DNA from: Clostridium sp. CAG:354_28_25
Lineage (GTDB): Bacteria; Bacillota; Clostridia; TANB77; CAG-508
Direction of reading: 5' to 3'
Assembly (NCBI GenBank): GCA_001915925.1
Contig: MNRL01000017.1
Span: 1-64,000 of the forward strand
DNA: 64,000 bases
Positions within the stretch are counted from its first letter, which is position 1. Each line of letters begins with the position of its first letter. Shown piece after piece: positions 16,694-24,928 of the stretch. The notes beneath the pieces were generated by a model that saw only the letters and a list, made by a program, of their open reading frames with translations, did no database searches and was not told the DNA's origin. Made by a program: the position numbers and the translations under genes.

Positions 16694-16722
16694 TTTACTT
16701 TTATGGGGATTTATGGTATAAT
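16694..16722 (+). promoter_or_regulatory. Promoter of the nfeD-SPFH operon
   Basis: TTTACT (16694-16699) and a perfect TATAAT (16717-16722) are separated by 17 bases, 29 bases upstream of the nfeD start, which also has a GGGGG ribosome binding site. Confidence 0.65.
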
Positions 16723-16751
16723 TTTAATGAATTGTGTAAGGGGGAATCTTT

Positions 16752-17210
16752 ATGTGGTTAGTTTGGTTAGTAATAGCTGGAGTGCTGTTTGTAGGCGAAA
16801 TCTTAACAGCAGGTTTTTTACTATTGTGGTTTGCAATAGCAGCGGTTGTAGCTATGTTAGTTAGTTTTTTAACAACCAATTTATTTATTCAAATTTTAGT
16901 TTTTGTAGTAATATCAATTTTACTTCTTATATTTACAAGGCCATTACTATCAAAATACACCAAAAGTGATAATACTGTAACAAACTCTAATGCAATTATT
17001 GGTAAAACCGCGTTAGTTACAGAAGAAATCTCTTTACTAAATTCTACAGGTCAAATTAATGTAGATGGAGAAATTTGGTCTGCTAAAACAATGGATCCTA
17101 ACTTAACTATTCCAAAAGGTTCTAAAGTAGAAATTATTGGTATAGATGGTGTAAAAGCTTGTGTTGCAAGTAATTATCAAATGCCATCTAATAATATAGA
17201 AAATAAATAA
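16752..17210 (+). CDS. NfeD family membrane protein
   Basis: A 152-aa NfeD-like protein. Two or three transmembrane helices at residues 1-70 (opening MWLVWLVIAGVLFVGEILTA) are followed by a small OB-fold domain at about 85-145 (GKTALVTEEI...GQINVDGEIWSAKTM...KGSKVEIIGIDGVKACV). NfeD proteins are encoded beside and work with SPFH/stomatin proteins in membrane microdomains; that partner gene follows after 13 bases. This is the short form, lacking the ClpP-like protease domain. Confidence 0.92.
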   Translation: MWLVWLVIAGVLFVGEILTAGFLLLWFAIAAVVAMLVSFLTTNLFIQILVFVVISILLLIFTRPLLSKYTKSDNTVTNSNAIIGKTALVTEEISLLNSTGQINVDGEIWSAKTMDPNLTIPKGSKVEIIGIDGVKACVASNYQMPSNNIENK

Positions 17211-17223
17211 AAGGAGAATGAAA

Positions 17224-18177
17224 ATGGGCGGAATTATATTTTTAGTAATTTTAATACTTTTTATTGCTATAATAGCTTATAAATCAATAAAAGTAGTTAA
17301 ACAATCTGAAGTTTATATAATTGAAAGATTAGGTAAATTTCATAAAGTTGCAGATGCTGGTCTTACAATAATATTACCTTTCGTAGATCATGTACGTAGT
17401 GTAGTTAGTTTAAAACAACAAACAATGGATATACCACCTCAAGGTGTTATTACTCAAGATAACGTTACAATTACAATAGATACTGTTGTGTTCTACCAAA
17501 TAACAGATCCTGCAAAAGCTGTTTATGAAATTCAATCTTTAAAGAAAGGTATTGAATATTTAGCAATTACAACAATTCGTGATATTGTTGGTAAAATGTC
17601 TTTAGATGAAACATTCAGTTCAAGAGATTTAATAAACCAAAAGTTAAGATCTATCTTAGACGAAGCAACAGATAAATGGGGTTGTAAAATAGATAGAGTT
17701 GAAATTAAAGATATTAACCCACCAGAAGATATTAGAGATGCAATGGAAAAACAAATGAACGCAGAAAGAAATAAAAGAGCTTTAATTCTACAATCTGAAG
17801 GTGAAAGGCAATCTGCAATTACACTTGCTGAAGGTAAAAAAGCTGCAGCTATCCTAGAGGCAGAAGCTGATAAAGAAGCTCAAATTAGAAGAGCTGCCGG
17901 TGAAGCTGAAGCAATCAGAAAAGTAGCCGAAGCTAAAGCAGAAGAAGTAAGAATGGTTTATGCAGCAATCAAAAAAGCTGATCCAGACGAAAAACTTATT
18001 CAAATTAAATCCTTAGAAGCTCTTGAAGAAGTTGCTAAAGGTGATGCTAACAAAGTATTTATTCCTTTCGAAGCAACAGCTGCATTAAGTGGCTTAGGAG
18101 CTGCTACAGAAGTTATTAAAGATGGCGAAAAAAAAGCAGTAGATAAAAAATTAAAAGATATTGCAAAAGACCAATAA
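17224..18177 (+). CDS. SPFH/Band 7 (stomatin-like) protein
   Basis: A 317-aa membrane-scaffold protein. One N-terminal transmembrane helix is followed by the SPFH domain, with signature segments QSEVYIIERLGKFHKV, TQDNVTITIDTVVFYQI and RDIVGKMSLDE. Next comes a coiled-coil region rich in Ala, Glu and Lys (about 180-250; repeated AEGKKAAAILEAEADKEAQ-type heptads) and a C-terminal oligomerisation tail. It resembles QmcA/stomatin proteins that organise membrane domains with NfeD. The start at 17224 is preferred because AGGAG lies 8 bases upstream, against 2 bases for the ATG at 17218. Two palindromic repeats and a terminator follow. Confidence 0.92.
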   Translation: MGGIIFLVILILFIAIIAYKSIKVVKQSEVYIIERLGKFHKVADAGLTIILPFVDHVRSVVSLKQQTMDIPPQGVITQDNVTITIDTVVFYQITDPAKAVYEIQSLKKGIEYLAITTIRDIVGKMSLDETFSSRDLINQKLRSILDEATDKWGCKIDRVEIKDINPPEDIRDAMEKQMNAERNKRALILQSEGERQSAITLAEGKKAAAILEAEADKEAQIRRAAGEAEAIRKVAEAKAEEVRMVYAAIKKADPDEKLIQIKSLEALEEVAKGDANKVFIPFEATAALSGLGAATEVIKDGEKKAVDKKLKDIAKDQ

Positions 18178-18189
18178 ATTTAATTAATC

Positions 18190-18262
18190 GGGATTTTGGA
18201 GACATTCCTAGAATCCCTATTTTTTTTTCGCAGTCGGGATTTGGGGACGTTCCTAGAATCCC
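18190..18262 (+). repeat. 3'-end palindromic repeat, locus 2 (behind SPFH gene), two copies
   Basis: Two direct copies, 18190-18217 and 18236-18262, each reading GGGATTT(T)GG(A/G)GAC(A/G)TTCC followed by TAGAATCCC and a T-rich stretch. The first starts 12 bases after the stop codon at 18177. Outer GGGATT and AATCCC pair around an inner GGGGACGTTCC. The orientation matches that of the upstream gene, as at all other loci. Confidence 0.8.
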
Positions 18263-18276
18263 ATTTTTTATATATT

Positions 18277-18311
18277 AAAAGAGAAAGTACAAAACTACTT
18301 TCTCTTTTTTC
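18277..18311. terminator. Bidirectional terminator between SPFH and cysteine desulfurase genes
   Basis: AAAAGAGAAAGTA and TACTTTCTCTTTTTT form a perfect stem with a 6-base loop. Flanking A and T runs let it terminate the converging plus-strand SPFH and minus-strand desulfurase transcripts. Confidence 0.85.
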
Positions 18312-18322
18312 TGATATATTTT

Positions 18323-19471
18323 TTAATACCTTTCTGTTCTTAGGTTTACAACTATTTTTTCTAATTCATCTACAAAATAATCTATATCTTCTTTTGTGTT
18401 TTCCTTGCCTAATGTTATTCTTAATGCACTACTTGCGATGTCTTCGCTTAGCCCCATTGCAAGCAATACATGTGATGGTTGTGACAGTCCACTACTACAA
18501 GCAGAACCGCTAGAAGTACAAATCCCTTTCTTCGCTAATAGTTTTACTAAATCTTTACCATTTACATACAAAAAAGAAATATTTATATTCCCTAGTAATC
18601 TACTATTTAAATCACCATTTATTCTTATATATGGTATTCTATTTTTTATTTGTTCTATACAATAATTTCGTAAATTTAATAACTTTTCGTTATTTTGCAT
18701 AACATTGTCATTAGCTATCTCAATTGCCTTACCTAGTCCAACAATACCTGCTACATTTTCAGTTCCTGCTCTTTTATCGTTTTCTTGATGTCCGCCATTT
18801 TGTAATTGTATAAAATCTATACTATCTCTTACATATAAAGCTCCTACCCCTTTTGGCCCATAGAACTTATGAGCAGACATTGATAATAAATCTATCCCCA
18901 TTTCTTTCACATCTATTTTTATATTTCCCACTGCTTGAACTGCATCTGTATGAAATATTGCATTGTTACTGTGGACAATTCTAGAAATTTCTTTTATAGG
19001 TTCTATAGTTCCTACTTCGTTGTTTGCAAACATAATTGATACTAAAATAGTTTTTGAATTAATACTATTTTTTAATTCTTCTAAATCTATGAATCCATTT
19101 TTATCAACATTTAAATAGGTTACCCTAAATCCCTCTTTTTCTAGTTGCCTACAAGTATTTAAAACTGCTGGATGCTCTATTCTGCTTGTAATAATGTGAT
19201 TTCCATTTTGTCTGTGTGCTCTTACAACACCCTTAATTGCTAAATTATCACTTTCGCTACCACAAGAGGTAAAATATATCTCGTTTGGTTTGGCATTTAT
19301 TGCTTTTGCTACATTTACCCTTGCTATATTTATTGCTTCCTTGGATTTATACCCAAGCTCATATAATGATGAAGCATTACCATAATTTTCACAAAAATAT
19401 GGTTCCATTGCCTCTTTTACTTCTGGTGCGACTGCAGTTGTAGCTGCATGGTCAAAATATATTGTTTTCAT
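18323..19471 (-). CDS. Cysteine desulfurase (NifS/IscS-like)
   Basis: A 382-aa PLP-dependent class V aminotransferase-fold enzyme that moves sulfur from cysteine to acceptors for Fe-S clusters and tRNA thiolation. The PLP-binding Lys202 is in SAHKFYGPKG, His100 stacks on the cofactor (SRIEHPAVLNT) and the persulfide Cys325 lies in the flexible loop SSGSACSSG. The opening MKTIYFDHAATTAVAPEV is the standard NifS start. The gene sits alone, with no iscU or thiI alongside, so its acceptor is unknown. Confidence 0.95.
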   Translation of the reverse strand: MKTIYFDHAATTAVAPEVKEAMEPYFCENYGNASSLYELGYKSKEAINIARVNVAKAINAKPNEIYFTSCGSESDNLAIKGVVRAHRQNGNHIITSRIEHPAVLNTCRQLEKEGFRVTYLNVDKNGFIDLEELKNSINSKTILVSIMFANNEVGTIEPIKEISRIVHSNNAIFHTDAVQAVGNIKIDVKEMGIDLLSMSAHKFYGPKGVGALYVRDSIDFIQLQNGGHQENDKRAGTENVAGIVGLGKAIEIANDNVMQNNEKLLNLRNYCIEQIKNRIPYIRINGDLNSRLLGNINISFLYVNGKDLVKLLAKKGICTSSGSACSSGLSQPSHVLLAMGLSEDIASSALRITLGKENTKEDIDYFVDELEKIVVNLRTERY

Positions 19472-19564
19472 ATAACATTACCTCTCTTATATAATATTAT
19501 ATGAAATATTTTCTTTTTATTTGATAAAAATTTTTCATTAAGCAAATTTTTTTATACTTAAAAA

Positions 19565-19653
19565 GGGATTTAAAGAACGTCCCTAAATCCCGAATCAAAA
19601 AAGGGATTCTAGAAATGTCCCTAAATCCATCCTAGGAACATCCCCAAAATCCC
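19565..19653 (-). repeat. 3'-end palindromic repeat, locus 3 (behind cyclophilin gene), multiple copies
   Basis: On the minus strand, beginning 5 bases after the cyclophilin stop, one composite copy (19653 to 19603) reads GGGATTTTGGGGATGTTCC, TAGGATGGATTTAGGGACAT and ends in AGAATCCC with a T run. A second copy (19591 to 19565) reads GGGATTTAGGGACGTTC followed by TTTAAATCCC and T. The composite looks like two units joined, which suggests local duplication. Confidence 0.8.
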
Positions 19654-19658
19654 TTTTT

Positions 19659-20423
19659 TTAATTACTCATTCCGCCATATAATTGTTGAATATAAGAATT
19701 ATAATCAAATGGTGTTACTGTTTCTGGTACTCCATAGTCTACTCCAAAAGTATCTACTCTTACACTCTTTATTACTGGTGGATTAACTGGTGTACTTGCT
19801 TCTGAATCTGATGAGTCTTCTGATGTTGTTACTTCTGTTTCATTTAATTTATCTAGTACATCCATTCCCTCTATAACTTTTCCAAATGCTGCATAATAAC
19901 CATTTAAGCTTGCATTATCGCCTGTCATTATAAAGAACTGTGAACCTGCAGAGTTATAACCTTCTTCATATAATCCCATTTGGCTATAATCTGATCTTGC
20001 CATAGATATTACACCTTTTTCATGTCTTAAAGTATTTTTATTAAATCCGTTTTGTACAAATTCACCTTTTATAGCATAAGTCTCAGTAGTTGAACCATCA
20101 TCTTTTATGGCTGATAATGTTGGAGCTCCTGAACCTGTTCCATCTTTATCTCCACCTTGTACCATAAAGTCTTTTACTATTCTATGGAATGTTAATCCAT
20201 CATAAAATCCTCTATTAGCTAAAGTAATAAAGTTAGCTACTGTATTTGGAGCTTGATCTGGGTATAATTCTATTTTCATTGTACCTATACCTTCTATTTC
20301 CATTGTTGCAACTGGATTTTGCTTTGTAAAAGTCGCCTTTTGATATATTGTATAACCTACTAATCCTATTAATACAATTACTAATATAATTGCTATAATC
20401 ATAATTATTCTTTTTGTTTTCAT
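19659..20423 (-). CDS. Membrane-anchored cyclophilin-type peptidyl-prolyl isomerase
   Basis: A 254-aa PPIase. The first 30 residues form a basic start and a transmembrane anchor, so the enzyme acts outside the membrane on exported proteins. The cyclophilin domain (about 40-235) shows NTVANFITLANRGFYDGLTF, HRIVKDFMVQGGDKDGTGSG with the catalytic Arg, and SQFFIMTGDNASLNGYYAAF. A Ser/Asp/Glu/Thr-rich insertion near 205-215 precedes the final strand. It ends next to a palindromic repeat and follows disA by 15 bases. Confidence 0.93.
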   Translation of the reverse strand: MKTKRIIMIIAIILVIVLIGLVGYTIYQKATFTKQNPVATMEIEGIGTMKIELYPDQAPNTVANFITLANRGFYDGLTFHRIVKDFMVQGGDKDGTGSGAPTLSAIKDDGSTTETYAIKGEFVQNGFNKNTLRHEKGVISMARSDYSQMGLYEEGYNSAGSQFFIMTGDNASLNGYYAAFGKVIEGMDVLDKLNETEVTTSEDSSDSEASTPVNPPVIKSVRVDTFGVDYGVPETVTPFDYNSYIQQLYGGMSN

Positions 20424-20438
20424 TCGTTATCCTCCTAC

Positions 20439-21515
20439 TTAAATTAAAGCATTATCAAAAACAAATTGTTCTTGCATTCTCTTTAATGATTGTTTTATTG
20501 TTTTGGCTCTTACTTCTCCTATTCCTTCTACCTCGTCAAGCTCTGGAATATCTGCTGCCAAAATGTGTTGAAAAGATTTAAAAGATTTTACTAAATTTTC
20601 TACTATGTTATTAGGTACTCTTGGGATTTTGGTTAATATCCTATATCCTCTTGTATAAACTCCCACTTCGTCATAATTATCAAAATTTTCGTACCCTAAA
20701 ATTTTTGCTATTGAAGATGCTTTTAAAAGCTCTTCGTAAGGTAATGCAATTATTTCTTCTAATGCTTCATCTTCTGTTTTATTTGTTCCTTTTCCTAGAT
20801 AATCTTTTATAATTAAAAGTTCTTCTCGTTCTAAGCCACCAACTAATTCCTCTAATTGCATACTTATAAGTCTACCATCTTGTCCTAATTCTGAAATTCC
20901 TCTTTGTACTTCATCTACAATTTTCATAACCATTTCTGCTCTTTGTATTGCATTTATTACATTATCTAAAGTAACGATATCATTAAATTCGTATTCATTT
21001 AGTACATTTAATTTGCTATCGAATACTTTTTTGTATTTTTCTAATGTTTGCAATGCTTGATTTGTTCTATTTAAAATTGTTGACGAATCTTGTATTGTAT
21101 ACCTTAGATTTCCTTTAAATACAGTAATTATATTTCTTCTTTGCGAAATACTAATTACTAAAGCTCCTGTTTGTTTTGCTGTTCTTTCAGCTGTTCTATG
21201 ACGTGTTCCAGTTTCTTTAGTTGGAATCTCTGGTGATGGAATTAGCTGTGCATTTGCATATAATATTCTTTTTAAGTCTGTACTTAAAACTATTGCACCA
21301 TCCATTTTAGCAAGTTCATATAATTTAGATGATGTATATTCTTCATCTATAAAAAAACCTCCATCTACTATGTCTAAAACTTCCTTAGTATCAGAAAATA
21401 CTAGTAATGCTCCAGTTTTTGCTTTTAAAATATTATCTAGTCCTTCTCTTATTGGTGTTCCAGGTGAAATTAACTTTAGTATGTCTGTAACTTCATCTTT
21501 TTTGCTGATTCTCAC
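20439..21515 (-). CDS. disA: Diadenylate cyclase / DNA-integrity scanning protein DisA
   Basis: A 358-aa protein that makes cyclic di-AMP from ATP and scans DNA for branched intermediates, delaying sporulation on damage. The N-terminal DAC domain carries DGA at 72-74 and RHR at 105-107 (GTRHRTAERTAKQTG). A helical linker follows, and a C-terminal tandem helix-hairpin-helix DNA-binding domain lies at about 300-350 (ELDEVEGIGEVRAKTIKQSL). It lies 35 bases downstream of radA, the conserved radA-disA pair of Firmicutes. Confidence 0.97.
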   Translation of the reverse strand: MRISKKDEVTDILKLISPGTPIREGLDNILKAKTGALLVFSDTKEVLDIVDGGFFIDEEYTSSKLYELAKMDGAIVLSTDLKRILYANAQLIPSPEIPTKETGTRHRTAERTAKQTGALVISISQRRNIITVFKGNLRYTIQDSSTILNRTNQALQTLEKYKKVFDSKLNVLNEYEFNDIVTLDNVINAIQRAEMVMKIVDEVQRGISELGQDGRLISMQLEELVGGLEREELLIIKDYLGKGTNKTEDEALEEIIALPYEELLKASSIAKILGYENFDNYDEVGVYTRGYRILTKIPRVPNNIVENLVKSFKSFQHILAADIPELDEVEGIGEVRAKTIKQSLKRMQEQFVFDNALI

Positions 21516-21550
21516 TTGTTACCAACCCTTTCTGCCTTCCACCCTATGAA

Positions 21551-22909
21551 CTATCGTAGTCCAATCGCTTTCATGGCTTCGTTAATATTTTTCACACCAA
21601 TTATATCCAATTTATATGATTCTTTCAATAGTTTTTTGTTATTTTCTGGAATTATACATTTTTTAAATCCTAATCTTTCTGCCTCTTTTAGTCTTTTTTC
21701 CATCATATTAATTGTACGTACTTCTCCAGTTAGACCTACCTCTCCTAATGCAATTACTCCTTTAGGAATACTTACATTCTTAAAGCTTGATGCAGTAGCT
21801 AAAATTATTCCTAAGTCTAGGGCAGGCTCGTTTACCTTAAGACCCCCTACAACATTTAAATAAACGTCTTGATTTCCTAACATAAATCCTGCTTTTTTCT
21901 CCATTACTGCTACTAGCAATGTCAACCTGTTATAATCTATTCCATTTGCAGTTCTTCTTGGCAAGCCAAATACACTTTGAGTAACTAGCGCTTGTAATTC
22001 TACTAATAATGGTCTCGTTCCTTCTACTGTTGCAACAACAACTGAGCCAGATGGATTATCTTCTCTTTCAGAAATTAAAATTGATGATGGATTTGTTATT
22101 TCTACCATTCCTTTTTCTTGCATCTCGAACATTCCAACTTCATTAGTAGAACCAAACCTATTTTTTACTCCTCTTATCATTCTATAAGAAAAATATCTTT
22201 CACCTTCTATGTATAGAACTGTATCTACCATATGCTCCAAAACTCTTGGACCTGCTATATTACCATCTTTTGTAACATGTCCGATAATTATAGTTGTAAT
22301 CTTTCTAGATTTACAAATTTTCATTATTCTACTTGTTATCTCTCGTACTTGGCTTACACTTCCTGGAGCAGAAGATATATCTTCTGAATACATAGTTTGC
22401 ATAGAATCTATTATTACTAATTTTGGATTTAATTCTTCTATGTTTTGGTCGATAATATCTATATCTGTCTCTCCTAAAAACAGAATATCATCATTTTTGA
22501 TATTTAATCTATCTGCTCTTAATTTTATTTGTTCTGCAGACTCCTCCCCAGAAACATATAAAACTTTTCCTTCCCCTTTAACCTTATCACACAGTTGTAA
22601 AATTAAAGTAGATTTTCCTATTCCAGGCTCTCCACCTACTAATACTAAAGAACCTTTAACTAATCCTCCACCTAACACTCTATCTAGTTCTGCATACCCT
22701 GTAGAAGTTCTTTGCGCATCTTGCCCAACAAAACTATTTAATGGCTTTGGTGCTTCTTGAATTTTCTTTTCTCTTTTTCCACTTTCTACTTTTGTAGAAA
22801 GTTTTTCCTCAAAAAATGTATTCCATGAATTACAAGCTGGACATTTTCCCATCCATTTTGCAGATTCATAACCACATTCATTACATACAAAAATTGTTTT
22901 TGCTTTCAT
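21551..22909 (-). CDS. radA: DNA repair protein RadA/Sms
   Basis: A 452-aa RecA-like helicase that drives branch migration in recombination. The N-terminal zinc finger has Cys9, Cys12, Cys23 and Cys26. Walker A is GGEPGIGKST at 92-101, Walker B lies near KLVIIDSMQT, the RadA signature KNRFGS is at 249-254, and the C-terminal Lon-protease-like domain contains LALG-type strands around DLGIILATASS and IALGEVGLTGEVR. The length is standard. It precedes disA, whose activity RadA is known to restrain in B. subtilis. Confidence 0.97.
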   Translation of the reverse strand: MKAKTIFVCNECGYESAKWMGKCPACNSWNTFFEEKLSTKVESGKREKKIQEAPKPLNSFVGQDAQRTSTGYAELDRVLGGGLVKGSLVLVGGEPGIGKSTLILQLCDKVKGEGKVLYVSGEESAEQIKLRADRLNIKNDDILFLGETDIDIIDQNIEELNPKLVIIDSMQTMYSEDISSAPGSVSQVREITSRIMKICKSRKITTIIIGHVTKDGNIAGPRVLEHMVDTVLYIEGERYFSYRMIRGVKNRFGSTNEVGMFEMQEKGMVEITNPSSILISEREDNPSGSVVVATVEGTRPLLVELQALVTQSVFGLPRRTANGIDYNRLTLLVAVMEKKAGFMLGNQDVYLNVVGGLKVNEPALDLGIILATASSFKNVSIPKGVIALGEVGLTGEVRTINMMEKRLKEAERLGFKKCIIPENNKKLLKESYKLDIIGVKNINEAMKAIGLR

Positions 22910-22951
22910 ATTGTCCCTTCTTTATAAACTCTTGCACTGTATTTCTTATCT

Positions 22952-24916
22952 TTAGTTTTTGTTTAACAATTCATCTAGTCCTAATGATAATACAAACATT
23001 GCATGTGACCAACCTAAACCAATCACCCATTTAGATTTCATTTGTTCATTATCTATTTGTTCTGCTAACAAGCCTAAAGGTGTAGCTGTGTCTATTACGA
23101 ATTTTAAACATTCATTAGCTTCGTTTATAGCTCCTATTTTTTTATAATATATATACATCCACAAAGTTGCTATTGGCCATGGATTTTTTCCACCCATATA
23201 ACCATCATTTTCAAATCTTAAATATCCACCTGTATATGTTCTTAATGTCAAATTAATTTTTTGCACTGTATTTTGTATTATTTTATCATTTGGATCAAAT
23301 ACATTAAATGGTGTAATTGCTCCCATTATACTAATATCCACATTACTATCTTTTGTATTTCTTACTAATATATTCTGATTTTTATCGCACAGATTTTCTA
23401 ATATATATTTTTTAATTAATTCTTTATATTCTGCTAATTCCTTAAAATCTTCTGGTAGTTTAAATTTTTTATTATCTTTTTGTAATTCCTTATATATTAA
23501 CTCCATTGCTCCAAATGCAGCATATATTGCTGATAATGAATATAAATGAACTCCTTCATTCATTTCCCACAAATCATAACTTACATGTTTATATATCTGG
23601 CTTCTATCTAAATAGCTGTACTTAGTATCTATTTCAGCTTCTTTTTCTTCGCCTCTGCTTAGCAAGTGATCCATATATTTTTTTAAGAACTCAATTGCAT
23701 TTTCACACATAGTTAAATTATCTTTTAATAAATTTATATCTCTTTCTTTAAGTCTAAATTCTTTTATTTTAAAGTGTTGGTATAATCCTGCCACTACACT
23801 TCCTGTTTCATCAATTTGGTATCCCCAACAAGGAGCAAGTCTTCCATCTGTATAAAAACGTTGTTCCCACATTCCGTTTTGACTTTGGGTTTTCCTTAAG
23901 AAAATATTATAGAAATTATCTGCATCTTTATACATGCCTACCATATCTAATGCTTGGGAAATAGTAACAGCATCTCTTGGCCAACAATATGCATATCTAC
24001 CACATAAATCTTTTTCCTCGTCTACTTCTAATGCTGCAATTATTCCTCCGGTTTCTTCATTTACTAGCAAAGGAAATAACAGAATCGTTCTTCTTAAAAT
24101 CTTTTGTATCTTTGCATTATATATTTCTCCATAATCTTTTACTTTAAGTACATCATGTTTTTTTACATACTTGCGCCAATATGCTTTAGTATCCATCATT
24201 AATTTTAATGTATCATATTGTTTAATTTGGTCTATTTCTTTTATTAAATCATCTAATACATCAACTTTATAATTTTTATTTATATATATGTATACATTAA
24301 ACTCTTTGGTTTCTCCTGGTCTTAATACTCCAATATCATATGCTATTGCAGAATGATTAGACATTGCTATATAATCTTTATCACTTATTATTCCAGAAGA
24401 AATACTTTCTTCTACATTATTTAATTGATAACTATATATTGGCATATTAGAAAATGTTGTCATTGCAAAATCATGACTATATTGAATCATAGCATTGTCA
24501 CATATTCTAACTCCAACCATATTATTTAAATTTGAAAACAATTTTGAATCTATTAAAAATTTAACATTCAAATCTATTTTATTATAATTTGTAAATGTAT
24601 ATCTTCTTATTACTACATCCTTCTTCATTGGAATAAAATCTTCTTGTTTCATATTAAGTTTAAAATATGTATTTTCTATTTCCGTGTTTAATACATTTGT
24701 ATCTGTAGAATAGTATTGGTTATATACATTATTTATATCATCATGAAGTCTAATTAGCGCAGAATCATTTATTTTTACACCAGTTTCATAATAATCTATA
24801 AACTGCCTATAATCTGCTGTTGGATAGCTTAATCTTAATAGCTCTCCTTTTTCTGATACACTAGCAATCATTTTTCTATTTCCTATGAAAGCATCATTTA
24901 AGTATTTTCTTTTCAT
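22952..24916 (-). CDS. Glycoside hydrolase family 15 (glucoamylase-like)
   Basis: A 654-aa cytoplasmic protein with an N-terminal beta-sandwich domain (residues 1-250; opening MKRKYLNDAFIGNRKMIASV) and a C-terminal (alpha/alpha)6 barrel. The GH15 motifs CGRYAYCWPRDAVTISQALD, WEQRFYTDGRLAPCWGYQIDETG and NPWPIATLWMYIYY are clear. GH15 enzymes release glucose from alpha-glucans or act on trehalose and glucodextrans. No signal peptide is seen, so it probably acts on internal storage polysaccharide or oligosaccharides. It lies 12 bases upstream of radA-directed spacing and 12 bases downstream of the beta-CASP gene. The precise substrate is not readable. Confidence 0.9.
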   Translation of the reverse strand: MKRKYLNDAFIGNRKMIASVSEKGELLRLSYPTADYRQFIDYYETGVKINDSALIRLHDDINNVYNQYYSTDTNVLNTEIENTYFKLNMKQEDFIPMKKDVVIRRYTFTNYNKIDLNVKFLIDSKLFSNLNNMVGVRICDNAMIQYSHDFAMTTFSNMPIYSYQLNNVEESISSGIISDKDYIAMSNHSAIAYDIGVLRPGETKEFNVYIYINKNYKVDVLDDLIKEIDQIKQYDTLKLMMDTKAYWRKYVKKHDVLKVKDYGEIYNAKIQKILRRTILLFPLLVNEETGGIIAALEVDEEKDLCGRYAYCWPRDAVTISQALDMVGMYKDADNFYNIFLRKTQSQNGMWEQRFYTDGRLAPCWGYQIDETGSVVAGLYQHFKIKEFRLKERDINLLKDNLTMCENAIEFLKKYMDHLLSRGEEKEAEIDTKYSYLDRSQIYKHVSYDLWEMNEGVHLYSLSAIYAAFGAMELIYKELQKDNKKFKLPEDFKELAEYKELIKKYILENLCDKNQNILVRNTKDSNVDISIMGAITPFNVFDPNDKIIQNTVQKINLTLRTYTGGYLRFENDGYMGGKNPWPIATLWMYIYYKKIGAINEANECLKFVIDTATPLGLLAEQIDNEQMKSKWVIGLGWSHAMFVLSLGLDELLNKN

Positions 24917-24928
24917 TTGTATTCTCCT

